From contig JAEKKE010000019.1 in assembly GCA_019510535.1 (NCBI GenBank), positions 1 through 7,072 on the forward strand: DNA of 7,072 nucleotides, written 5' to 3'. The stretch is from Acidobacteriota bacterium (GTDB lineage: Bacteria; Acidobacteriota; Terriglobia; Terriglobales; Acidobacteriaceae). The notes beneath the pieces are model-generated. The model was not told the origin of the DNA, ran no database searches, and saw only the letters and a program-made list of their open reading frames with translations. The position numbers were made by a program, and so were the translations under genes. Every line of letters begins with the position of its first letter. Position 1 is the stretch's first letter. Below are positions 1-5,291 of this stretch, piece after piece.

Positions 1-272
1 CCAATCAGACGCTTGTTGATGTTCTCGGCTCCATCGCAGAGTCGAGGAACGCCACTCGCGCGCAGATCGCCCTGGCGTGGCTGCTCGCGCAGAAGCCGTG
101 GATCGTACCTATCCCAGGCACCACCAAGCTGCATCGCCTGGAAGAGAACCTCGGCGGCGCGAACATTACGTTGACTGGAGGAGACCTCAAGCAGATTGAC
201 GAAGCACTCGCAGGCATTGAAGTTCTGGGAGAACGGTATCCGGAGTTCCTGCAACGCATGATCGATCGGTAG
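1..272 (+). CDS. Aldo/keto reductase, C-terminal fragment (partial at window start)
   Basis: This is the last 89 codons of an NAD(P)H-dependent aldo/keto reductase, a cytosolic (beta/alpha)8-barrel enzyme that reduces aldehydes and ketones to alcohols. Complete codons start at base 3 and the stop is TAG at 270-272. The fragment shows the family's C-terminal NADP-binding signature: an AxALAWLL-like helix (here AQIALAWLLAQ), then the strand and loop IPGTTKLHRLEENLG, where the Lys and Arg normally grip the cofactor phosphate. It ends with GERYPEFLQRMIDR, an ending I recall from bacterial aldo/keto reductases. The catalytic Asp-Tyr-Lys-His tetrad lies upstream, outside the window, so the substrate cannot be inferred. 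The gene converges on the regulator at 578-2017, with a hairpin repeat between them. The family call is secure; the subfamily is not. Confidence 0.93.
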   Translation, partial: NQTLVDVLGSIAESRNATRAQIALAWLLAQKPWIVPIPGTTKLHRLEENLGGANITLTGGDLKQIDEALAGIEVLGERYPEFLQRMIDR

Positions 273-285
273 AGCAAGTCTTACG

Positions 286-438
286 GTGGGAGCAGCGGGC
301 TTTAGCCCGCTGATTCAGGCCACATAAACGTCGGGCTTTAGCCCTGGGCCTTTTCGCTGAAAGAGGCAAACGGCCCAGGGCTAAAGCCCGTCTTTTTAGA
401 GCCTGTAGACCGTGGGCTGAAGCCCACGGCTCCCACCC
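286..438. repeat. Composite GC-rich hairpin repeat, copy A (REP-like)
   Basis: This intergenic element is bounded by GTGGGAGC (286-293) and its complement GCTCCCAC (429-436). Inside are three palindromes: AGCGGGC-TTTA-GCCCGCT (294-311), a 19-bp perfect stem joining 332-350 to 372-390, and CCGTGGGCT-GA-AGCCCACGG (410-429). A second copy with the same order of parts lies at 3577-5155 but is interrupted. Position between two convergent genes and the stem-loop make-up are typical of REP/BIME-type repeats. From memory, this 'GGGCTTTAGCCC' style of repeat is widespread between genes in Acidobacteriaceae. It encodes no plausible protein. Confidence 0.85.
332..397 (+). terminator. Probable intrinsic terminator of the aldo/keto reductase, inside repeat copy A
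   Basis: A perfect 19-bp GC-rich stem (332-350 with 372-390) is followed at once by TCTTTTT (391-397), the form of a Rho-independent terminator reading on the plus strand. It lies 60 bases after the reductase stop codon. The 21-base loop can form a small extra TTTC/GAAA pairing. The loop is longer than in classical terminators. No comparable T-run follows the stem on the other strand, so it would act mainly on the reductase transcript and not on the convergent regulator. Termination activity is inferred. Confidence 0.5.
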
Positions 439-510
439 AAACCATCAAAGTGGACGTTGACAACCGCAAAAGATCTTAGTTGAGAAGCAGATTTCTCCGC
501 TCCCCTTTTA

Positions 511-535
511 CCCCAGCCAGCGAAGCTGGCCGGCG
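511..535. repeat. Small hairpin module (GCCAGC/GCTGGC), related to 3595-3618
   Basis: GCCAGC (516-521), a GAA loop and GCTGGC (525-530) form a short stem flanked by runs of C and G. The reverse complement of 3595-3618 matches this stretch apart from one extra base in the loop and a change at the edge, so the same module occurs twice in the window: alone here, and embedded in repeat copy B there. Apart from this hairpin, I see nothing recognisable in 439-577: no gene, no T-run terminator and no promoter I would defend. Confidence 0.6.
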
Positions 536-577
536 ACCCCTTCGCTACGAAATGGCAAACAAAAAGACTGTGCTGCG

Positions 578-2017
578 CTACGCCTCCAACACCCCGCTCA
601 ACCGCCGCACACCTTCTCGAATCTCCGCCTCCCGCAGCCGCGCAAATCCTAAGATAAGACCCGGTTTCAACGGCTTGCCGACATAGTGGCCGGAGACTCC
701 ATAGATTCCCACGCCACGCTCGGCCGCGCGGGCAATCACCGATGCCTCGTCGATACGTCGTTTCGGCCAGAGAACGATGTGCGCTCCCGCGCCCTGTCCC
801 GTTATCGTCGCCTGGTCGCCGAAGACATCCTCCACCGACTCCAGCAATGCATCGCGGCGCGCTACATTACTTCGCCGCAGACGCCGGAGATGTCGCTCGT
901 ACATGCCGCTGATAAGAAACTCCGCCAGTGTCTGCTGTTCCAGGGTTGAGGTGTGCCTGTCACACAGCCACTTGGCTGCCATGAGCGCCGGCATCAACGA
1001 ACGAGGAGAGATCAGATAACCGATCCGCAGCGCCGGAAAAACCGTCCGCGAAAACGTCCCCAGATAAAGCACGCGGCCCTCGCGATCCAGTCCCTGCAGC
1101 GACTCCAGCGCCTGGCCTCCATAACGGAACTCACCATCGTAGTCATCTTCCACAATCAACGCGCGGTTGCGTTTGGCCCAGTCCAAAAGCTCCAACCGGC
1201 GTGAGAGCGGCAGCACCGCACCCGTCGGAAACTGATGGGATGGAGTCACAAAGACCATTCGCGCCTCTGCGGGAATCTTCGCCGGCACAATGCCTTCGTG
1301 ATCCACCGGCACCGGCCGCAACCGCGCCCGTGCCGCTCGCAGACCTTCACGAATGCCGCGATATCCTGGGTCCTCAATCGCAACCGAGTCCTCGGGTTCC
1401 ACCAGCACACGCACGATCAGGTCCAGCGCCTGTGCCGATCCGTTCACGATCAACACCTGCGATGCATCGCACACCACACCGCGCGAGCGCTTCAGATGTG
1501 CAGCGATGGCCTCCTGCAACTCCGGCGATCCAGCCGCGGCGCCGTAATCCAGCTCATGCACCGGAGCCTTACGAGCGCTGCGCAGCAACATGCGCCGCCA
1601 CGCTTCAAAGGGAAACAGATCGATGTTGCTGCGGCCATAGACAAAGTCATACCGCAGAGACCGCGGTCGACGATCGGTTGCACCCAGCTCCGCGGCCGTT
1701 TGCTCCACAAGCTTGCCGAAGCGCGACATCCGGAACCGTGTGGTGTGCATCCGCTCGTGCACGGCACGCAGGTTCAGCGCGTCGGTCACATAGGTGCCCG
1801 CACCGCGGCGGCCAGCGACGTATCCCTCCGCCAGCAGTTGATCGTAGGCAAGCAGCACGACCGTGCGCGAGACGTGAAGCTGCTCTGCCAATTCGCGCGT
1901 CGACGGCAATCGTTCACCAGAACGTAACTTACCCGCCAGCACGGCATCGCGCAGGCCATGGTAGATCTGCCGGGAGAGCGGCTCGCCCGTCGAAGAAATT
2001 GGTATCACGAGATTCAT
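578..2017 (-). CDS. MocR/PdxR-family regulator: GntR winged helix fused to a fold-type I aminotransferase-like domain, PLP lysine replaced
   Basis: This 479-residue cytosolic regulator has the usual MocR length and order. A GntR-type winged helix-turn-helix occupies about residues 13-78 (LSRQIYHGLRDAVLAGKL, then STRELAEQLHVSRTVVLLAYDQL and the wing GYVAGRRGAGTYV). A linker to about 120 follows, then an aminotransferase-like domain to the C-terminus. Visible landmarks are VNGSAQALDL (191-200), the EDPGY segment (215-219), TPSHQFPTG (258-266) and VEDDYDGEF (289-297). The motif that normally carries the PLP Schiff-base lysine reads GTFSRTVFPALRIGY: residue 324 is Arg (codon CGG at 1046-1048), not Lys. 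Such proteins normally sense PLP or amine ligands and control a divergent gene, here the flavoprotein 39 bp away. A possible Shine-Dalgarno AAAGGT lies 9 bases before the ATG. The family is certain; the regulated pathway is inferred. Confidence 0.95.
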   Translation of the reverse strand: MNLVIPISSTGEPLSRQIYHGLRDAVLAGKLRSGERLPSTRELAEQLHVSRTVVLLAYDQLLAEGYVAGRRGAGTYVTDALNLRAVHERMHTTRFRMSRFGKLVEQTAAELGATDRRPRSLRYDFVYGRSNIDLFPFEAWRRMLLRSARKAPVHELDYGAAAGSPELQEAIAAHLKRSRGVVCDASQVLIVNGSAQALDLIVRVLVEPEDSVAIEDPGYRGIREGLRAARARLRPVPVDHEGIVPAKIPAEARMVFVTPSHQFPTGAVLPLSRRLELLDWAKRNRALIVEDDYDGEFRYGGQALESLQGLDREGRVLYLGTFSRTVFPALRIGYLISPRSLMPALMAAKWLCDRHTSTLEQQTLAEFLISGMYERHLRRLRRSNVARRDALLESVEDVFGDQATITGQGAGAHIVLWPKRRIDEASVIARAAERGVGIYGVSGHYVGKPLKPGLILGFARLREAEIREGVRRLSGVLEA

Positions 2018-2056
2018 AAAAAGTGGACCTTTGATATTACCACGCTATCTGGCACG
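2018..2056. promoter_or_regulatory. Shared divergent promoter/operator region of the regulator and flavoprotein genes
   Basis: Only 39 bases separate the regulator ATG (2015-2017, minus strand) from the first flavoprotein ATG (2057). The AT-rich core TTGATATTAC (2031-2040) offers a -10-like GATATT for the plus strand and TAATAT for the minus strand; I see no good -35 for either. GTGG (2023-2026) and CCAC (2040-2043) form an inverted pair around this core, and TGGAC (2024-2028) and TGGCAC (2050-2055) are similar direct half-sites 26 bases apart. Either could be the regulator's operator. The layout suits autorepression plus control of the neighbour, but the exact site and the start points are inferred. 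Confidence 0.45.
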
Positions 2057-2728
2057 ATGAGACCCATGACAGATCAGGTACAAAGGCCCATGACCGAGCG
2101 CTCCCAGGTAAGGCGCGTTCCCAAGCGCGCCGCCTATGACGCCGCCACCATTCACGCCATCCTGGATGCAGCGTTCCTGGCCCACGTCGGCTTCATCGTC
2201 GAAGGACAGCCATTCGTTATTCCCACGCTCTACGGCCGTAAGGATGACAAGCTGTATCTCCACGGCTCATCCGTCAGCCGCATGCTCCGCGAGTCGAGCA
2301 AGGGCATCCCGCTCTGTATCACCGTCACGCTGGTCGATGCCCTGGTGCTGGCTCGCTCTGCCTTTCATCACTCGATGAACTACCGTTCGGTCGTCGCCTT
2401 CGGCAACGCGCGCCTGATCGATGATGAGGAGCAGAAGAATGAGGCTCTCCGCCTGATCTCTGACCATATCCTCGCGGGCCGGTGGGATGAGGTGCGCCCG
2501 CCTACCGCGCAGGAGCTGAAGGCGACGGCGGTGCTGGAGTTCACCATCGAAGAGGCCTCGGCCAAGACCAGGAGCGGCTTTCCGGTAGACGATGAGGAAG
2601 ACTACGCACTGCCGGTTTGGGCGGGCATTCTGCCTCTGCCGGTGATACCGCAGGCGCCTGTCGCCGATCCGCAACTGCCCGCCGATATTGCTGTATCTAC
2701 AAGCGTTACTAACCGGTTTGCCCGGTGA
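2057..2728 (+). CDS. Pyridoxamine 5'-phosphate oxidase-superfamily flavin-binding protein
   Basis: This is a 223-residue soluble protein of the split-barrel FMN-binding superfamily, of the type annotated 'pyridoxamine 5'-phosphate oxidase family protein'. Seen in the sequence: AYDAATIHAILDAAFLAHVGFIVEGQPFVIPTLYGRKDDKLYLHGSSVSRML (about residues 26-77), which is the typical first half of the barrel with its FMN-contacting strand and loop, and FHHSMNYRSVVAFGNARLI (103-121). Members bind FMN, heme or F420, so oxidase activity on B6 vitamers should not be assumed. It lies divergent to a MocR regulator, a family often tied to B6 metabolism, and is the likely regulatory target. Start choice: an upstream reading to 1958 would overlap the regulator and is unlikely. 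ATG at 2057, 2066 or 2090 are all possible. The last has an AAAGG only three bases upstream and gives 212 residues. Confidence 0.88.
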   Translation: MRPMTDQVQRPMTERSQVRRVPKRAAYDAATIHAILDAAFLAHVGFIVEGQPFVIPTLYGRKDDKLYLHGSSVSRMLRESSKGIPLCITVTLVDALVLARSAFHHSMNYRSVVAFGNARLIDDEEQKNEALRLISDHILAGRWDEVRPPTAQELKATAVLEFTIEEASAKTRSGFPVDDEEDYALPVWAGILPLPVIPQAPVADPQLPADIAVSTSVTNRFAR

Positions 2729-2740
2729 CCGGGAGAACTA

Positions 2741-2853
2741 AGAGCATTTTCCCTTTTACTGGGCATGCCGACGAGGCGTGCAGCGGCGTTTTCATTGCGG
2801 AAAACGCCCATGGAGGCAGAAGCCCGACACTACACCTACAGTGAAAATGCTCT
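2741..2853. repeat. 113-bp inverted-repeat element with two internal hairpins (MITE- or structured-RNA-like)
   Basis: The ends are perfect 11-bp inverted repeats: AGAGCATTTTC (2741-2751) and GAAAATGCTCT (2843-2853). Inside are a 7-bp stem with one G-T pair (2763-2769 with 2775-2781) and a 9-bp perfect stem GGCGTTTTC/GAAAACGCC (2785-2793 with 2800-2808). The three stems are compatible and together give a three-way-junction shape. No convincing ORF lies within. It begins 12 bases after the flavoprotein stop, so it may end that transcript, although no T-run follows. It may equally be a dispersed non-autonomous repeat. Other copies cannot be seen in this window. Confidence 0.6.
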
Positions 2854-2862
2854 AACCCCGTC

Positions 2863-2914
2863 ACCGGCTGGCCGGTCTAATATGGAGACGACATTTTCGG
2901 TCCGGAAGGAGAGG
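2863..2914 (+). promoter_or_regulatory. Upstream region of the secreted-protein gene: palindrome, -10-like box and strong ribosome binding site
   Basis: A palindrome ACCGGC-TG-GCCGGT (2863-2876) sits directly before a -10-like TAATAT (2878-2883), where an operator could block polymerase. No good -35 is visible. A near-ideal Shine-Dalgarno AAGGAG (2906-2911) lies 7 bases before the ATG at 2919 and fixes that start. The ribosome binding site is clear; the promoter and operator are suggestions. Confidence 0.45.
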
Positions 2915-2918
2915 TCCT

Positions 2919-3446
2919 ATGCGTCGCTATTACCTTCTCGCCCTTGCCGCACTGCTTTCCACGACAGCCTACCCGCAACAGCCGTCCCCAGTCGTTCAGT
3001 ATCGGCTTCCCGAGCTTCAAGCCTCGCCTGCGGCCTGCCCCATTGGCTTTACTGCGCGAGCCAGCGGAACACCAGTGATGGTGCAGACAAAGGATGGGAA
3101 GGGCAAAGAGCCCGCCCACTCCGTCACGCTGCAATTCAAGAGCAACGATACGCGCCGCGTCGAAAGCGCAACGGTGACGATCCGCGGCATCCGCCAGACA
3201 AACCTCTATCTGAAGACGCGTGGTGCGACCGAAGTAAATACCTCCCGCACCTTCTCTCTGCATCCCAATGCAGGATCGGATGGAATCGTGCAGGATCAGG
3301 TCTCGGTCGCGGGAGTCACCACACTACGATCTGCTGAGATTACCGAGATGCGCTATAGCGATGGAACGGTCTGGCATCCTTCCAAGCTCTCGGCCTGCCA
3401 GGCAGCAATCAGCGGTCTCCGGCTTATCAATACGCCTTCTCATTGA
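2919..3446 (+). CDS. Small secreted protein of unknown function
   Basis: The product has 175 residues. It begins with a signal peptide: basic MRR, a hydrophobic core YLLALAALLSTTA, and likely cleavage around residues 17-20, so it is exported. The mature part is mostly beta-strand-like, with HSVTLQFKSNDTRRVESATVTIRGI (67-91) and a Ser/Thr-rich stretch leading to MRYSDGTVWHP (144-154). It has only two cysteines, Cys40 (ACPIG) and Cys160 (SACQ), which could form a disulfide joining the two ends of the domain. The pattern 'CPxG...VTL...ATVTI.G...YxDGT.W' resembles, from memory, uncharacterised secreted proteins common in Acidobacteriaceae. I know of no assigned function. The start is supported by a strong ribosome binding site. 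It appears to be a single-gene unit between two repeat elements. Confidence 0.8.
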   Translation: MRRYYLLALAALLSTTAYPQQPSPVVQYRLPELQASPAACPIGFTARASGTPVMVQTKDGKGKEPAHSVTLQFKSNDTRRVESATVTIRGIRQTNLYLKTRGATEVNTSRTFSLHPNAGSDGIVQDQVSVAGVTTLRSAEITEMRYSDGTVWHPSKLSACQAAISGLRLINTPSH

Positions 3447-3576
3447 GGAGCGTGGCGGTGGAACGGCCTCTCTTTGGAGTGGCTATAAGTCATCCGCGCA
3501 TCTTATATGAGATCAGGTGGAAGCATCGTAGTTCCACAGCAAAGGGGAGTAGCGGACTTCAGCTGTTTGATTGACT

Positions 3577-3711
3577 GGGTGGGAGCAGCGGGGTCCCCGG
3601 CCAGCTTGCTGGCTGGGGTGTTCAGCGGGCTTCAGCCCGCTGATTTCGGTCACAAAAAATGTCGGGCTTTAGCCCTGGGTCTTTTGCTTCCCGCGAAGAG
3701 AACCCAGGGCT
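3577..3711. repeat. Composite hairpin repeat, copy B, left part (interrupted by an insertion sequence)
   Basis: This is the same element as 286-438. It starts GTGGGAGC (3579-3586), extended to a 10-bp outer arm GGGTGGGAGC (3577-3586), and continues with CAGCGGGC-TTCA-GCCCGCTG (3623-3642). The left strand of the long stem is 3663-3680, and the start of its partner strand is ACCCAGGGCT (3702-3711), where the element is cut. Relative to copy A it carries an additional hairpin module at about 3589-3622. The rest of copy B resumes after the insertion sequence. The 130 bases from the preceding gene to here show only a weak GTGGAA/TTCCAC stem (3517-3522 with 3532-3537). Confidence 0.8.
3595..3618. 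repeat. Small hairpin module nested in repeat copy B
   Basis: CCCCGGCCAGC (3595-3605) and GCTGGCTGGGG (3608-3618) pair with one G-T mismatch and share the central bases as a short loop; GGGGTCCCC (3590-3598) is an overlapping palindrome. The module is absent from the corresponding place in copy A, but its reverse complement recurs at 511-535. It therefore looks like a separately moving or separately amplified hairpin unit inserted into the larger repeat. Confidence 0.6.
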
Positions 3712-3730
3712 TTAGTGTGTGCGTGAGAAC
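3707..3730 (+). repeat. Left terminal inverted repeat of the insertion sequence (overlaps the target palindrome)
   Basis: These 24 bases match the reverse complement of 5081-5104 at 22 positions; only the two bases at 3718-3719 differ. The inner part TGCGTGAGAAC belongs to the insertion sequence. The outer GGGCT (3707-3711) is also what the interrupted hairpin repeat should have here, so the true edge of the insertion is ambiguous by a few bases. Confidence 0.8.
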
Positions 3731-5099
3731 CGGATCAGGGGAAGGGGATGTATTGATCTGATTTGGTTTTGGATCTTTTTTTGTCTTGCAGGGACCGAGA
3801 GCTGGAAGCCGGAAGGCGAGAGGTTGTTTCCGCGTGGTCTATCGGACACCCATGGCGTGCATGCGGGAGAGGTTGTAGGCGAGGGTGGCAAGAGTGAACT
3901 CACAGCCGACGGTTTGGAGGCCTCGAGTGCGGAACTGGCGTAGATTGCGTTGTTGTTTGAGTATGCCGAAGACTGGTTCGACGATGGCTTTGCGGTGAGC
4001 GTAGATCTTACGTCCTTGTTCGCTTCGAAGCTTACGTCGCATCCTGCGGTGAGTCAGGGCTTTGGCCTTGCCGTGGCAGCGGACCCCCACGTTGAGGCTG
4101 CGGGCCAGGTTGGAGTCGGGCACATAGGCATCCAGTTGCAGCGCTTCCATTTGTTTCAGGTTCTGGAGAGAGAAGAACCCGCTATCGGCAAGGATCTTCT
4201 CCGGCGGTGAGTTGTAGCGCTGGATGATCTGCTCCACCATGGGCACAAGCGATGCGTTGTCAGCCTCGTTCTGTGTCACCCGCTGGGCCACGATCAGATG
4301 ATCGTCCGAGACGGCGATCTCACCGGTGTAACCCAGCTCGAAACGACCTCCGCGACAACGCAGAAAACGCGCGTCCGAGTCAGTAGCCGAGAGCTTCTTC
4401 AAGCCGCTCTTGCGCAACTTCTCCAGCCGCTGCGGAAGCTCCGCCAGCTTGTCTTCCAGATGCTCGATGGCTATTTCCAGACCGCCGCCATCTTCATCGC
4501 GGTCCACTGTCTGCTGCCAGCGCCGCACCTGACGGCGTAGTTGTGCGCGCAGATCGCGCAACTGCTGCTCCGTATCGACCCGGTCCCGGCAGGCACTGGC
4601 TTTGATCCGCGTCGAGTCGATCGCCACTCGCCCCAGCTTGCCTATCCCCAACTCCCGCGCTATCTCCAGCACCCGCGTGAAGCAGTCGTTCAAAGCCCGC
4701 GCATGCCGGCGGCGGAACGCGCTCAGCGCCCAGTTGTCCACCCGCGATCCGGCTGCCAGGTAGCGCAGAGGAAGATCCTCCACCAACCGCCGCTCCAGTT
4801 GCCGCGCGCTCGTGATCCCGGTCGCGTACGCATACAGCCATACACTCAACATCAGCTCCGGCGCATACAGCGCTCCACCTTCGGCGCCGTACGCCTGCTC
4901 GAAACCGCTCAGATCAAGACGCTCCACCATCCGCCGGATAAAGAAACAGAGATGGTTGCTCTTCAGCTCCTCATGCACACTCGGCGGTAACAGATACGCT
5001 TGCTCGGGAACGTACGACTTGTAGCGTGACATGCTCTCTTGTCGCTCATCCCAAATTATTTTGCAAGACCCCAGACCGACGTTCTCACGCAGTCACTAA
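3712..5099 (-). mobile_element. IS1182/IS5-like insertion sequence, apparently complete
   Basis: This element of about 1.39 kb carries one transposase gene on the minus strand between near-perfect terminal inverted repeats (3707-3730 and 5081-5104). Comparison with repeat copy A, which is uninterrupted, shows that it sits inside the second strand of the long stem of copy B, just after ACCCAGGGCT and before AAAGCCC. Edges are given as the symmetric ends TTAGTG...CACTAA and are uncertain by about 5 bp, because the terminal repeats run into the palindromic target. No convincing target duplication is seen; at most CT (3710-3711 and 5096-5097) could be duplicated. The intact transposase and matching ends suggest recent insertion. 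The 108 bases at 3731-3838 downstream of the transposase hold no gene. Confidence 0.88.
3839..5032 (-). CDS. IS1182/IS5-like DDE transposase
   Basis: This 397-residue transposase catalyses cut-and-paste movement of the surrounding element. The N-terminal region (about 1-115) has the family's typical opening YVPEQAYLLPPSVHEEL, then the FIRRMVERLDLSGFE helix and APELMLSVWLYAYATGITSARQLER, which resembles the N-terminal domain of IS1182-type transposases. The catalytic core shows candidate acidic residues Asp139 (VAIDSTRIKA), Asp283 (ILADSGFFS) and Glu352 (IVEPVFGILK). The Glu is followed after six residues by Lys359, and Tyr344 and Arg347 lie shortly before it, as in this transposase class. Residues about 150-210 are charged and probably coiled coil. 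There is no frameshift or internal stop. The length is somewhat short for the IS1182 family, because the region between Asp283 and Glu352 is compact. The Shine-Dalgarno is weak (AGAG shortly upstream). The family call is firm; the subgroup is recalled and not searched. Confidence 0.93.
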   Translation of the reverse strand: MSRYKSYVPEQAYLLPPSVHEELKSNHLCFFIRRMVERLDLSGFEQAYGAEGGALYAPELMLSVWLYAYATGITSARQLERRLVEDLPLRYLAAGSRVDNWALSAFRRRHARALNDCFTRVLEIARELGIGKLGRVAIDSTRIKASACRDRVDTEQQLRDLRAQLRRQVRRWQQTVDRDEDGGGLEIAIEHLEDKLAELPQRLEKLRKSGLKKLSATDSDARFLRCRGGRFELGYTGEIAVSDDHLIVAQRVTQNEADNASLVPMVEQIIQRYNSPPEKILADSGFFSLQNLKQMEALQLDAYVPDSNLARSLNVGVRCHGKAKALTHRRMRRKLRSEQGRKIYAHRKAIVEPVFGILKQQRNLRQFRTRGLQTVGCEFTLATLAYNLSRMHAMGVR

Positions 5100-5104
5100 A
5101 GCCC
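5081..5104 (-). repeat. Right terminal inverted repeat of the insertion sequence
   Basis: This is the inverted partner of 3707-3730 (22 of 24 positions). GTTCTCACGCA is the insertion-sequence side; AAAGCCC (5098-5104) is also expected from the interrupted hairpin repeat. The transposase promoter should lie between here and 5032, but I see only weak candidates in that stretch. Confidence 0.8.
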
Positions 5105-5155
5105 ATTCATTTTTAGGGCCTGTAAACCGTGGGCTGAAGCCCACGGCTCCCACCC
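5098..5155. repeat. Composite hairpin repeat, copy B, right part
   Basis: This is the continuation of the repeat that begins at 3577. AAAGCCC is the rest of the broken long stem, TTTTTAGGGCCTGTAAA matches the spacer of copy A with few changes, and CCGTGGGCT-GA-AGCCCACGG (5127-5146) is identical to copy A. The closing arm GCTCCCACCC (5146-5155) is the exact complement of 3577-3586. The outer arms of copy B are therefore now about 1.56 kb apart. Confidence 0.8.
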
Positions 5156-5156
5156 A

Positions 5157-5175
5157 ATTCGAGCTGCGCTCGAAT
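5157..5175. repeat. Hairpin ATTCGAGC-TGC-GCTCGAAT
   Basis: A perfect 8-bp stem with a three-base loop begins two bases after the end of repeat copy B. It has no following T-run. Copy A has no equivalent, so it is either a further module attached to this copy or a chance palindrome. The following 116 bases before the acetyltransferase gene hold nothing else I can identify. Confidence 0.5.
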
Positions 5176-5291
5176 ATCCCAGACCACCGGATTGGGGTGA
5201 AGGGTCTGACCGGAAACGTCCCCTGCATTAATCAGCCACATCCTGATACCACCTGATGGAATCTCCAATGCCAACCCATTAACATAAAAAC

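Noticed and set aside
286..438. A CRISPR array, because of repeated GGGCTTTAGCCC-like units
   Set aside because: The units are inverted palindromes of different length with no regular spacers, and no cas genes are present. They fit REP-like hairpin repeats.
1201..2019. A 272-codon open frame on the plus strand opposite the regulator gene
   Set aside because: The product is rich in Arg, Pro, Ala and His, as expected from reading the complement of a GC-rich gene. The minus strand encodes an unmistakable MocR protein.
1958..2056. An N-terminal extension of the flavoprotein to an ATG at 1958
   Set aside because: It would overlap the start of the divergent regulator and the promoter gap, and the added residues resemble nothing in the family. 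Family similarity begins well after 2090.
3517..3537. GTGGAA/TTCCAC stem as the terminator of the secreted-protein gene
   Set aside because: The stem is only six base pairs with a nine-base loop and no T-run, and it lies 70 bases after the stop.
286..5155. A composite transposon bounded by the two repeat copies
   Set aside because: The copies are hairpin repeats without a transposase, the only insertion sequence lies inside copy B, and the genes between them look like ordinary chromosomal genes.
5268..5282. A four-codon leader ORF (MPTH, stop) just before the acetyltransferase, as a possible attenuation leader like that of inducible cat genes
   Set aside because: It is far shorter than known cat leaders, has no Shine-Dalgarno, and no alternative stem-loop covering the acetyltransferase start could be found.
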